Positions 23,613 through 35,300 of a DNA stretch of 64,000 nt are shown one piece after another. Position numbers and translations under genes: made by a program. This DNA comes from Adineta ricciae (Eukaryota; Rotifera; Eurotatoria; Adinetida; Adinetidae): positions 127,560 to 191,559 of the forward strand of contig CAJNOJ010000161.1 of the NCBI GenBank assembly GCA_905250025.1, in the 5' to 3' direction. Below the pieces are notes generated by a model, which had not been told where the DNA came from, made no database searches, and saw nothing but the letters and a program-made list of their open reading frames with translations. Position 1 is the stretch's first letter. Every line of letters begins with the position of its first letter.

Positions 23613-25947
23613 ATGGAATCTGGTATAGTTTTTGAGTCGTCGGATACCTCTTTACCTGATAAGTCAGTTTCATCTGACACAAGCGATACATTTGCGAATG
23701 AGAATGAGAGATTTATCCAAGCAGCCGACGTGGGTATCACTGATAGTACCTACATAAAAAATATGTCTTCATCATCAAGTGCGTCCGTAAGTACGATCGA
23801 CCGTCCATCCAAACGTCGAAATTTGGCTTTCAAAAGTAAATGAAAAACATGTTTTGCTCGTCATATAGAGTGATTATACTTTTGTTAGGTGATCATCAAT
23901 CGAGAGTTTTTTCTAAGCAGCGCTTTCGTCACGATAGATTATTTCGTCGTACATATTCACTGAATCGAAAGTATGTCATTGCGATGACAAATATACTTTT
24001 TCAAATGGAAAAAGATATCTATAAATTGAAACGACGTACGCAATGCATCGAACAAATGCTTGCCGATCACTCTCAAGCAAAACGACCAATCATCCGTATC
24101 CCACGATTGACACCGGGTAAGAAATGAAAAGGACGCAATGCAACGATCAACATCTGTTTTTTTTCCTGCCGATTCAGATGAGATCTCGACGATATGTGTG
24201 AAGAAGACTAATAAAAGAGAAAGTACCACTTCCGAAGATTTGGAAAATTCAAATCATCTACAAACAGTTGCTATAACTAGTATCAATTCACCAAGTAAAA
24301 CATCAAGTTTTCAAGATAAAAACAAATATATGAAAATGTTTATTTTTCAAATAGATGAACATAATGATGGTGCATCATGCTCTGTTGCCTCTGGAACTCC
24401 ACGTGGTTCAACTGATGGAATAATTAACAAAGAAAAATCATATAATCAAAAACCAAAGTTCTGTACAGCTTGTCAACATGAATTCTCGCATCGATCGGCT
24501 TATTTACGCCATATCAAAAACATACACAACGGAATAGTTCCATCAATATCGGAAGATGCTGTTTTAACTAAAGTACACTCGCTGTTTCTTTGTAGTAAAT
24601 TTCTTATTTTCATTTGTTTCTTCTAGAATGATAATACTTCGGATCATTCAACTACGACTGAACAGACCCAAGGTAAAGGAAATGAACTGAATTGATAGCG
24701 TTTCATCATTTGGAATATTTAGCTCATGATCCGGAAACCGACAGTGAATTATCCCATTTCCTCGTTAATCAATGGGACATTGGAGAAGGTCGATTACGGC
24801 CAAGACTGAACATAAAACCAAATAATGAAGCCAGACATAAAGCTAAATGTGAAATATGTAATAAATTCTTCCATGCTGGATACATCAAGGTTCGTATTGA
24901 AAAACTCTTTTGTCGCAAACTGGATTCTTTCAAACAACACCACACATGATTATGTTTTATTCGTTTAGAAACACAAAATACGCGCTCATCCTTCACCTCC
25001 GTCATCACCTTTACCGAAGGATATTCCTGATCTAATTCAATCGACTGTTGACAAACCTGTAGATGCAACTTCACCGATTTCGAATGAATCCGCACCAGTT
25101 AACACAACGGATTCTCCATCGATGATTAATGTTGCAGCAATGGATATCGACGAGAGACATCTCGACTTTAATGTATGTAGTCCGACTCAAACTGAGAAAA
25201 TTTTCTCTCATTAGCACATCTATTTAGGTACAATCGAGTAAACAATTCGTTATCGCCACAACTTGTCTCCAGCGTTATCAATTAGTAAGTTTAAAACAAA
25301 ATCTAAGCGAGAAGAAAATGTTCCCTTGTGTTTCGCAGGATCTAGTAGACGAATTCTTACGAAAGTTTTCTTCCGAAGTTCTTCTAAAATCGGTCGTCGA
25401 TTTTGAAACGACCCATTTAATTGTTGATGACGAGCAACATCCGTTTCGTTCTTCGCTATCGATCAAGTTGGTAGAAGCTGTTGCTAACCATTGTTATTGT
25501 GTTTCCTATCAATGGATAATCGAATGTCTTCAATACGATCGACTTGTCGATGAAGCTCGCTTTGAAATCGAAGGTGATACGACTCATTCGCAAATATTTG
25601 GTGGCCCAAGACGTTCGCGCTTGATCGACAAACGCCATTCGTTATTTGACAACATTTGTTTCATCATTAAATGTACAGAAAATAATGATATTAAATTAAC
25701 CAATGAACGTTTGCAAGGTTTAATCACGACATGCGGTGGGAAAATCATAACGTGTGTAACTCAAAGTGCACTTGATCAATATGCCGTTGTCGTTCTTTGT
25801 GATAAGCTCTATGTTTCGGAACGGCGTCATAATTATGATCAATGCAGATCGTTAGGCATCCATTTTGTATCGTCACATTGGGTACTTGCGTCGATCCTTG
25901 ACTACCGACAGAAACAATTTCAAGAGTTTGCTGAAACACCATTATAA
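23613..25947 (+). CDS. C2H2 zinc-finger protein with BRCA1-type tandem BRCT
   Basis: Exons 23613-23835, 23889-24116, 24178-24294, 24355-24572, 24627-24672, 24723-24889, 24969-25172, 25228-25284, 25339-25947 give 622 residues. The N-terminal third is Ser-rich and helical. Two C2H2 fingers follow (FCTACQHEFSHRS...HIKNIH, and CEICNKFFHAGYIKKHKIRAH; the latter spans a splice). The last 220 residues are a BRCT pair: VIATTCLQRYQ begins repeat 1, WIIECL is its conserved Trp helix, the linker FEIEGDTTHSQIFGGPRRSR resembles that of BRCA1, and repeat 2 has LITTCGGKI and SSHWVLASI. BRCT pairs bind phosphoserine peptides, so a DNA-damage role is inferred. There is no RING domain. Intron 24295-24354 is 60 bp and stopless. 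Confidence 0.82.
24295..24354 (+). other. Stopless 60-bp intron in the BRCT gene
   Basis: GTAAAA donor and TTCAAATAG acceptor bound 60 bp with no in-frame stop and a Lys/Phe-rich translation. I treat it as an intron by composition; retention would add 20 residues before the first zinc finger. Confidence 0.5.
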
Positions 25948-26135
25948 ATGCACGTTTCTATACGTATTTTATTTGTTTACTTTTAATATGTAAAAAATGT
26001 GTTAGAGAACGATCAAAATAAGCTTGATGACGAATGAATATTATTATACCGGACAAATAGCTATTTGTTTGTTCACTCTTCTCTTTCTGTCTTGTAACAA
26101 TAGATTAACAGTAGAAAAAGAAACTAATAAAAATT

Positions 26136-28184
26136 ATGACGACTACGACAAGTTCATCCTCATCAGCATCGATCCTCCCAGATAAGGATCAAATTCGTGT
26201 ACATGTTCGACGAGATGGTTCAATTGAAAGACAACGATTCAATGGTCGTGTTTGGAGACAACTGTGTAAATATGATGGCGGAGAAGAATGTCAAGCCTTT
26301 GTTGCCTATAGAAGCCTTTGCGTTGGCCATTATCATCAAACGTCAGGTATAACTGTTAATGAATCGAAACGTAGACAGCTAATTCAACAATCAGCGGCGG
26401 CAGTGGCATCATCCAAGGCAACAACGACAAATACGACTACCGCCGCATCAGTGATACCGTCCAAACTTCGATACTGTGCGTATTGAGAGTTAATATAGAA
26501 GAAGAGAAAAATGTCGTTTTCGTTTGATTTATTTTAGCAATTGAAACACCTCTATCTCTTGGTCTAAAAAGTGAGCTGAGCAAAAAAGGCTTTTTCTTTC
26601 TTTGTAAATGATATTGTTCTACTGTCAATTTAGATTGGCGACGGAAAACAGTACAACCAAATTGTAAGTTTATCTTGACAGCACCTATCAAAAGCATACT
26701 CAGATTTATCTTCTTGTTAAAATATAATTGTGCATGACAGCTGACAGTTTTCTATATTCGTCAAATACTATTGCTGATAAGACGACTTAGACACAACTAT
26801 AAAAAGTTCACAAATATTGTGAATGATAATCATATAGAAAGTACACTAAAGCTAAATATAACGGTAAACAGATATTCAAATATTGACAATATTTCCAACA
26901 GATGTGAATGTCACTCAAAAGAGAATTACCATTAAGAATCTTGAAGTTAACGATCGTTCTTTTCATTTCCTGTTTTGACTAGAATTATTCGATGTATTCA
27001 ACAACAATAACAACAAACGCCGAAAGTCTGATGAATGGGTGCTTCTCAAACGTTCTCGTTTTGATGTCAATCAAAATAGTATAAACTTTCCTCAACGAAA
27101 TCTGTCTTATCTGGAAGCATTTTAGTACCTCCTGTTCAATCAATTTTACCTAATACAACAACGAATACAACTTTAGATGAATCAGCTGCCACGTCCGATG
27201 TATAAATTGAGATTTGAATACGCAGTTCACCTTCAATTGATCTTTGCCTTTTCTTCTTCTAGTCGAATCAAGCATGTTCATCAGCTAGTTCCATGGATAG
27301 TCGTCTTGATGATTACGTAATGACGCATAAATCGATTTCAATTACTGGTTCTCGTCTAACTGATGAACAGATGGTAAGAGGAGTGAAAAACGAAGGTTCT
27401 CACCGAAATTCCTCTCTCATTTCAACCAGGATCGTCTGGATGAATTTCTGCAACGTTTTAATGTCTATTATTCGGATGAAATCGATGAAAAAACAACACA
27501 TTTGATAACCGATGATACAACAATTCCATTTGTCTGTGCTCTCTCATCTAAAGTTGTTCACGCCCTAGCACGCCATTTGACTGTTCTATCAATACGCTGG
27601 ATTGACGAATGTCTTCGTTGTGATAAGCTTTTACTCGATGAATTAGCCTTACAATTCGAAATACGTGGCGATCTAACATGTGCAACAATGTTTCACGGCG
27701 GTATGCAACGTTCGCGTTTGATTACACGAAGACATTCATTATTTTCGAAACACATCTTCATGCTCAAGTGTTCAGGTGTACAAAATGTAAGACAAAAAAC
27801 CTTTTCTTCGCTTACTCTGATTTACAAGCTCAATTTTAGCTAATGGATAATCAAGAATTACGTACATTGATCACGTTATGCGGTGGTCATACATGTTCCT
27901 CATTACGTACAGATCAAGTAACACGTTGGACAGCTCAAGGTAAAATGATTGTTGTTCTTTGTGAACAATCGTACGTTCAAGAACGGCAAGATAAATACTG
28001 GAAATGTGTGGAATTAGGCATAAGATTTTGTTCGCCAGAATTCATTATTGAATCAATTGCACAATATCAAGTTCAAGATTATGCGATCTATGAGGAAGAA
28101 CCACAACAAGAGGAAGAAGATGAGGAAGAGGTTAATGAAAATGTCAATAATGGTGAGGATGATGGCGATGATGAAGAAGAATAA
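26136..28184 (+). CDS. Second BRCA1-type tandem BRCT protein
   Basis: Model exons 26136-26475, 26538-26570, 26983-27078, 27126-27199, 27263-27373, 27430-27786, 27840-28184 give 451 residues. The N-terminus has a compact Cys/His motif (WRQLCKYDGGEECQAFVAY then CVGHYHQT), perhaps a zinc site. A basic, Asn-rich linker follows (NNNNNKRRKSDEW). The BRCT pair mirrors the upstream gene: WIDECL, linker FEIRGDLTCATMFHGGMQRS, LITLCGG, FIIESI. The C-terminus is a long Glu/Asp tail, unlike the neighbour. The gene starts 188 bp after the previous stop, so the two are tandem paralogues. A possible extra exon (26634-26663) cannot be joined in phase; splicing between 26571 and 26982 is uncertain. Confidence 0.76.
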
Positions 28185-29139
28185 AGAACAGGAACTGTCT
28201 TTTACTTATCTTATTGTTTTCTTTATTTTTTCGTTTGTTTTCGTTGATATTTAGTAAGCAGATTATGTGAAAAGAAAAGAAACCGGTATATTCGTCCATA
28301 TTTGTGTGCGTGTGTGTGTGTGCGTCAGATGTTTTGTCGTTTTCTCATGTGTTTTGTTAGTGACTGTGTGTCAGATGATTTTCTCTATCTGTTTTTGTTA
28401 TTGTTGTTATGTGAAAAACAGTGCTAAGAAAATAAAAAGTAAGGATTCATCTTGGTGATCATATCAGAGTTATCATGTCGTTGAAAACAATCTTTTAGCT
28501 ATTCGTATCCAATCGATGTGAGTGAAATGCACGAGAGATTTCATTCCAGTGCGTGTGAATTTGCCTTAGAACTCGGCGGTCTTTTTTTGCTATTGAAGTT
28601 TACGTGGGTAGTATGAGATCGTGATGTGTTAATTTCTGTTTTTCAAGCGCTATTCTTGGTTGTTGATTTGTTTGAGGAATGAATAAAGCAAGATATTTTT
28701 ACCCTGTTCGCTCTACTTGAACAATGGTAAGAATAGCAGCTGCCGGAGGGGCATTGTACTGAATCTAATGCGTTAGTTCTTTCTCAGCTACTGAAAATCT
28801 CTCGTCAATTAATAGAAAAAACAACATTCGACATTGAAAAATAACCAAAACAGCGCGTGTTGGACCACGAGATGAGAAGTGATTATTGTAATTTGACATG
28901 CAAATACTTCATTCGTTCGGTGAACATTGAACCGAAGAGTTTTATCCCGAAATAATTCCTGTTTAATTACGAGGATGTGATTATTCTTCCTCACCCACGA
29001 ACATCTTTTATATTTTGATAAAACCATGCTGAGATCAGCATCAAATGATACGATCACAGTCACGCACTGATCATCAACTATTTATCATAAAAATCAAAAT
29101 GCATATGTACCGAAAACGGGTTCTACGAGACAAAAATTG
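28185..29139. other. Intergenic region between convergent genes
   Basis: About 950 bp separating the second BRCT gene and the minus-strand Ala-rich gene. It holds a (GT)n run near 28303-28325. No RNA gene or supported ORF. Confidence 0.4.
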
Positions 29140-29592
29140 TTATTCTTTTCCTAGTTTATGTGCATTCGACAATGTTTCAGCGGTTGCTAGGTCATTGGAT
29201 TGTTCTTTTTGTGTCATTATAATCGCTGCTTTCATAGCTGCTAACACTGGATTTATTGTTTGATCATCATCCACATCGTCGTCATCGCCACTGTTTGCCG
29301 CTGCTTTGGTTGCGAGTTTCAATGCAATTGCCAATGATTCAGGTGTCAAGTTTTGGTGACGTTCTTCTACTTTGTTGGAGGTCGTAGCTTTGGCCGCTTG
29401 TATTGCAGCACTAATATTGTCAGGTGTTAATTGTTCTTGTTTATCAGCTGAAAGTGCTGCTAATTTAATTGCGCTAGCTAACATTTCTGGTGTTATTTCC
29501 GCCGATTGGTCATTTTCAGCTGCTAGTTTGGTCGCAGCGCGAAGAGCGGCTGACATCATTTCAAGCGACGAACTCGATTCATTGTTCGACAT
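29140..29592 (-). CDS. Ala-rich repeat protein, SMP/LEA-like
   Basis: Single exon, 150 residues. Three degenerate units of about 30 residues share [IL]TP[ED]xxxxAIxxA: AEITPEMLASAIKLAALSAD, QLTPDNISAAIQAAKATTSN and NLTPESLAIALKLATKAAAN. An acidic patch (GDDDDVDDD) and a fourth helical segment (NPVLAAMKAAIIM) follow. It is very hydrophilic, Ala-rich and nearly Cys- and Trp-free. The pattern recalls the SMP (seed maturation protein) repeat of plant LEA proteins, where TPxDAAAIQAAE is typical. A link to drying tolerance is inference only; no signal peptide or catalytic motif is present. Start ATG 29592 is the only reasonable one. It might instead be a generic helical-repeat protein. Confidence 0.65.
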   Translation of the reverse strand: MSNNESSSSLEMMSAALRAATKLAAENDQSAEITPEMLASAIKLAALSADKQEQLTPDNISAAIQAAKATTSNKVEERHQNLTPESLAIALKLATKAAANSGDDDDVDDDQTINPVLAAMKAAIIMTQKEQSNDLATAETLSNAHKLGKE

Positions 29593-32009
29593 GTTTCTTT
29601 TTACAAAACAAAGCTTTTCTACTGATTATATCGACGAAGAGAATATAAAGTAAAAGTACGTTGCTTTCCTTTCTTTATTCACCGATTTGATTGTTTAAAT
29701 AGTAACCATAATAAGAAGAAAAAAAAAGAGAGTAAATAAGCCATTGAATCATCATAGACTCAATCATATTCCATCGGGATTCGTTTTTACGTAATATTAT
29801 CATATAACGATGAATAATACACTGGGAAAATGTTAATTTATGTTCTAACTACACGAGTCGATCAGAAGTCGATCTGTCTGACAAATGTTACGAGAAATAC
29901 ACATAGAACGTTAGAATTGAATTACAAATATCTAATTGGTGTCATTTGGTCGATTGAGAAAGCAACGTTTAATCTCGAATAGTGCTGTAAGATAATGGTT
30001 TATACATGTCATGCTTCATCTATGTCATTCTTATAAATCCTAATCTTTCATGTCGAGATTAATAAATATTGTCAATATTCACATGCATTTTCTTTCATAA
30101 ATACCAACGTGACTTTTCACAGACAGGCAGAACCGAGTTGACACTGTGTAATCGTTTGTAAAGATGAACTTTCGATAGAAATGGGTATTATCGTTGATAG
30201 AGGCATTCTCGTTTTCTCTCTTTCTGAAAGATGATGGTGATGATTCAATCGATTGGTGTTAGCATGTTAACCTTGCCAGCTTTTGTGACAGACAGGTGAT
30301 TGATAGTCATTGGTGGCAATTGTTTGGATTATTCCTATTTCTTTTGTATTCGACCTATCGTTATCACATATCTCTCGATGTTATTTAAGAATAACCTTCG
30401 AGTCGAAGACATGCCGATAGAGAATGTTCAACTAGATACAATGTCACTAAACGTTATTGGAATATGTTCTCTATTATCCGATGAGTCAAATCAGATATCA
30501 ATACTTATCAGATGGCGAAGTGATGATCTTTCTTTTTCATCGTTGATTGAGCTCATTCATGTGATCTAATTCTATCAGTGAATTTCAATGGACAGGAGAA
30601 AAAGCGAAAGTTTTTTTTTTTGTCTGAATCGAAATATTAGAGAAAAACATCCTTAAAAATACCATTCAACTAATCGCATCTTCTGCTTTTCTACGATGTT
30701 GATGAGAGTAATTGCATTTCTTTCATCAACAATCTATCGAAGAATATTTTCGATTTCTGAGGGTGTGGACTATTTTTCTCTCCTTGTATTCTGACGTTCG
30801 TTATTAATGAATCCCAAGAGAAGGAACAGTTATTGTAGTATATGTCCTTTTTCGTTTTAATATGCCGGTTTTAATCGACATTCCGTCATGACAAGGCTAC
30901 ATAATGTGAACTAGACTAGTCCGCGCTTGTGTTTCTCGATGACCTTACTCAGTGATGTATGCAGATGTCTCAATTAGAGCAGACCTTGATTTAACTCAAA
31001 GAATGATAGTAATTTCGCCATATTCGTTTCTGTGATACCAAAATCGTCACTCTTTTCCCTTTTCTTTCCTATTGCCATTTCATCAATAAAACGTGTTCAT
31101 AAGAACTAATTCTCATGGTCACTCTCGTCATCGTTCAAGAGATATACACTCTTTTTTTTGTACAAATAAACGATCATCGGGGAGAGTGTTAGATATCGAT
31201 TAGTCAATTTGATGATAAATCTATGCATATGGCTAGTAAACTGTTGTGTTCTTGTCACTATCAAATCTGGTTCTATATTTATCGATTTGTTTGCCGATAG
31301 TCAAGGTGAGTAGACGCATTCGATTTGATATATAATGATCATTGAATAATTTCCTTATGGTTCGTGAAGAATAAAGAAATAATGAGACTTTTTTTTCTTA
31401 TGACCAGCCTATTAGAAATCGTTGACAATCGATGTTTTCCCATTTTAACATAATAAGATAAAATCATTGAAGAGAAAGAAAAGACTATTGAAGCCGTTTC
31501 AGATAGTATCCACGTTGTTGGAAAACGATCATATTCTTAATAACAACGTTAGTCGAGCGAAGAGTTAGAGAATGAGAGGAAGAAAAGGAGTTTTGCGAGC
31601 AATATTCTCTTTTTTCCCTCTGATTTTATATAATTGACTTAATAATCTATTTCGTCTTCATATTTTTGCTTTACTCTATAACACAAATGTATATTCATCG
31701 CTGAACACGAGAATTAACCATATAGTTCGCTTTCACGAACATCTCTCTTCCATGAAAGGCGATCCGTGCATACCGAAAGAGCGTTTCCTCTTAGTATAGT
31801 TCAAAAATTCTTGATTTACATTGATAATTATGGTTAATTATGTTCTATTCTATCTCGCTTTTTTTTTCGCGAAGAATATTATTATTGCTTGGCAGGACAC
31901 TTTTTACTTTATTGATGATGTGTTTCTGCTGAAAGACGTTTCATCAGATAGAAGGAATAGTCTGTTAGCAATGCACCAATACATTCGGAATGTTTCAGAT
32001 TGAAAAACA
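29593..32009. other. 2.4-kb intergenic region
   Basis: AT-rich sequence with short, low-quality frames (for example 30300-30569) that lack domains and splice partners. No tRNA fold or long repeat recognised. It is a large gap for this genome and may contain regulatory DNA of the GPCR downstream. Confidence 0.35.
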
Positions 32010-34091
32010 ATGAATAATTTCAATGAAACCAATTCTCTGGGCATGGCTTCGATCTCGACTGCGTCGTTCCGCCGTACTTTAAAACAGTTTGGTGTTATCT
32101 ACATGGCAGCTGTTATCATCCTTGGATTCATTGGAAATTCCATATCGTCGTATGTTTTCATTCGAAGTAAACTCAAGTAAGAAGTTTATCAAGAAAAAAA
32201 AGGTGAATCTAGTGCGAAGATTGGATGTTTTTAGACGTTTAAGTTGCAGTTCATACTTAATCGCTTTATCTTTATCTGATAATGGTTACTTAATATGCTT
32301 AAGTCTTGTTTGGCTCGAAAACCTACGTGTCTACATATTCCATAACAACGGAATCTGCCAAATTGCTGTTTATCTTACAACCGTTTTCAGTTCATTATCT
32401 GTTTGGTAAGATTTGCGTAGGATTTCAAGCTGTTCGATGCCAAGTGACAGTCGAGTATTAACTGAGTAATGTGCATAGTACATGACAATTAAAAAAAAAC
32501 ATGTTTATTTTTGATCAAAATACCTTTCATGTATAATCTTCATTAAAGAAGACTTCGCTGATGATAAACAATTTGATAAAGTTCATGAGAAATTCGACAT
32601 ATTTTTAGCACACTAAGATAGGAAAGTAAATCTGATATGAAGGCGTCTAGCAATCGAGATGAAAAGATTCTTTCTGCTGAAGTGAAACTGAAGTAGTCTT
32701 GAAACTTTCGCCGATTCAATTAACTATCGATCATCAAAGACATGCCTATAGAGATACTGTTAATTTCTCATACCCGTGTGTTTTGTGACATTCTTTTCCT
32801 TGTCAGTGGAGAATAAAATATAATTATATTCGACTTCCGTCATACTAATATGATATTCGTCATTGTATCTTCGATAAGTAATTCGATTAGATCGATAGGA
32901 AACCGATCTAGTCTAATTGTATCACGTGAGGATGCTAGATAAGCTAACGGTTGAGATAGAAAGTGATCCTATTTGATTGAAGGAACTAACTGTAAACTTA
33001 CTCTTACTTCAGGGTGTCGAATACCTTTGTTTAGCAACCGGCAAAACCTTTGATGTGTGATTATTGTGCATGAACAGATATTTTTTATGTATTTTGCTTA
33101 AAATAGGTTCACTGTTGCTTTCACAACCGAACGCTTTGTTGTTGTTGCGTATCCATTGAAACGTTCGCAGTACAATTCGGCTACTCGTTCCCGTTATGTT
33201 ATTCTTCTGTTAACATTTCTGGCTATTCTTCTATATTCCTCGTCGTTATGGACATCAGGGATTGAAATAGCTGAAACTCAGAGATCAACGTCGTCAGCTC
33301 GTGAATCACGTTGTGTTACCCTTCGCCCTTGGGTTAAATTCACACGTCAAATGAATATCATCGACTTCTTTCTAACATTTATCATCCCATTTTTTACAAT
33401 TCTCACATTAAACACGTTGATTATCTTGAAATCCGGCCATTACGATCGTTTATTAGAACGTAATTACATTCAGCCATCAACTTATGTTCTGCATAATCTC
33501 TTAGAGCACCGTTTACGTCGTTCTAAATATCATCGACGCATAACAAAAATGCTATTAATCATCTCCACCACGTTTTTGTTGCTGAACACACCGATGCACT
33601 TATTGAAAATTTATTATTTCTTCTTCTCGAATGATGACAGCTATGACGAGAAGAACTCTATTGAATCAATGATCGAAATGCTGACATTTTACTTATTTTA
33701 TACGAACTTTTCCATAAACTTCTTTCTCTACTCATTATGTGGAAAGAATTTTCGTTCGTCACTCATGGAGTCAATCAAACATATCGGCAAGAACACGTCA
33801 TCTGCAAGTTTCTTCTCGAATGCGGGTGACAATCCATTCGGACAGTATTATCAACGTTCACAGCGCTTTCATCCTCATTCGCGCTTTGAAAAACGTGAAC
33901 TAAGTAGTACGTTGAGTAACGGAAATGGTTTCATGTCAACGTCGAACATAGCGGCGACAATGGCAACTGGTATTAGCCAACAAACTCTACATCCATCATC
34001 ATCAGCATCGTCATTTAAACGAAATTCATTGAAGATCGAGTTACAAACGCCAGCTGCGGTGAAATTCTATTCAGCATTAACAATGAAATGA
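32010..34091 (+). CDS. Rhodopsin-like peptide GPCR (FMRFamide-receptor-like)
   Basis: Exons 32010-32176, 32235-32405, 33107-34091 give 440 residues. TM1 has the GNS signature (ILGFIGNSISSYVF), TM2 is LIALSLSDNGYL, TM3 ends in FTTERFVVVAYP, an ERF variant of DRY with the Pro of the second loop typical of peptide receptors, and TM7 has NFSINFFLYSLCGKNFRSS in place of NPxxY. Two N-terminal N-x-[ST] sites fit an extracellular tail. The C-tail is Ser-rich with likely kinase sites. The second intron (701 bp) falls within TM3. The ERFxxVxxP pattern suggests the FMRFamide/myosuppressin receptor group, but the ligand is not established. Confidence 0.85.
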
Positions 34092-34400
34092 TTGTGGTGA
34101 CTTCAAACGTTCAACGATTGAAGAAAACGTCGATTGTTTATTGTTGTGCGAAATGAGATGCTTGACAAAAGCTTTTCTTCATCTACTTTTCTCGTTCCAT
34201 TGTGAATAATCTATGCTTTCGTAGTGCGCTATTCGTCCTTGTTTTCTTCTTCCGTAAGATTACAATGAATATACGGCAAAAAACACATATGTCTCTGTAA
34301 TTAAAAGACGAATGAGTAATTGAAATCGGAACCATTTGTGTCATTGTGAACTAACTCAAAGGTTAGTTTTCTTTTTATTCAAACACAGATAACAAGAACA
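34092..34400. other. Convergent spacer
   Basis: About 310 bp between the convergent GPCR and SLX9 genes; both 3' UTRs should lie here. Nothing else seen. Confidence 0.4.
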
Positions 34401-35125
34401 TTATTTTTTCTTCTTTGTTGCTGGAGCGATCTGTTGTTGCAATTGTTTTTTAATCAAATCGAATGGATTTGCTGCATTTTCAATCGTTTGACAAACCTTA
34501 TTGAATGTGTCGATATTGACTTGACTAAAATAGAGAACAAGATCAATGAAGAGTGACTTGATTTGTTGTTTGAGATCTACCTTTGGCGATTTCGTTCGAG
34601 TTGGGATGGAATTTGCCTTCGAGTGTTCTTCTTTGCCGCCGTTGTCAATCGTTGTTCTTCCAAATAGGATTCGATCTGACCAAGAGAATTTTCAAATTCA
34701 TGTTTCATATCACTAATAATAACAGTTTGTCGACGTGCAGCGCGTTCTTTCGCTTCACGCTTCGATTCATGTTCGGCATGTAAACCTAAATGAATTAATG
34801 TGCGAAAAGTTTTCCAGGTAACGATCGACGCATGGAGCTTACGTTTCAATAGAAATTGTCGTTTCAGTTTTATCTTATCTTTTTTCTTCGATACAAGTGA
34901 CTTGATTGTTTTGTTGGAGACGACACTATGCTTATCGAAATCAACATGATTATGTTCAGCTAGTTCTTCATAATCGCCGTCATCTTCGATGTCGTCCATA
35001 GACTAGAAACATTCAGTTCAATTAAAGCTAATCAATTGATTTCGACCTACCACTTCATCGTCTTCGACTACTTTTGGAACTTCCTTCGGTTTCGATTTAC
35101 TTTTCCGAAGACTAATTTTACCCAT
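34401..35125 (-). CDS. SLX9: Ribosome biogenesis protein SLX9 (FAM207A)
   Basis: Exons (minus strand) 35125-35051, 35002-34581, 34524-34401 give 206 residues. It starts MGKISLRKSKSK, like the MGK start of the family. The core LVSKKKDKIKLKRQFLLKRK followed by EAKERAARRQTVIISD fits the SLX9/FAM207A signature (KKEKxKLRxExxLxK ... RRxATVVxGDL), and a C-terminal helix ends NPFDLIKKQLQQQIAPATK. SLX9 aids nucleolar pre-rRNA processing and small-subunit export. A segment before HAEHESK (SIVTWKTFRTLIHLG) is not conserved. The gene lies 176 bp downstream of the calpain 3' end on the same strand. Confidence 0.78.
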
Positions 35126-35300
35126 CGTTATCTAAAATACTGATCAGATTAGCAAATAGGGGATCAAACAGTTCTTGTGAAAGCACGGGTATAAAAATAT
35201 GTCATAAGATCATAAAATGCAATACTTTAACAGAGAAAAAGTATATAAATAAGAAAAAGTTCGTGTCAGTTATCTTTTGTGTTAGTTTGATTTTGTCAAT

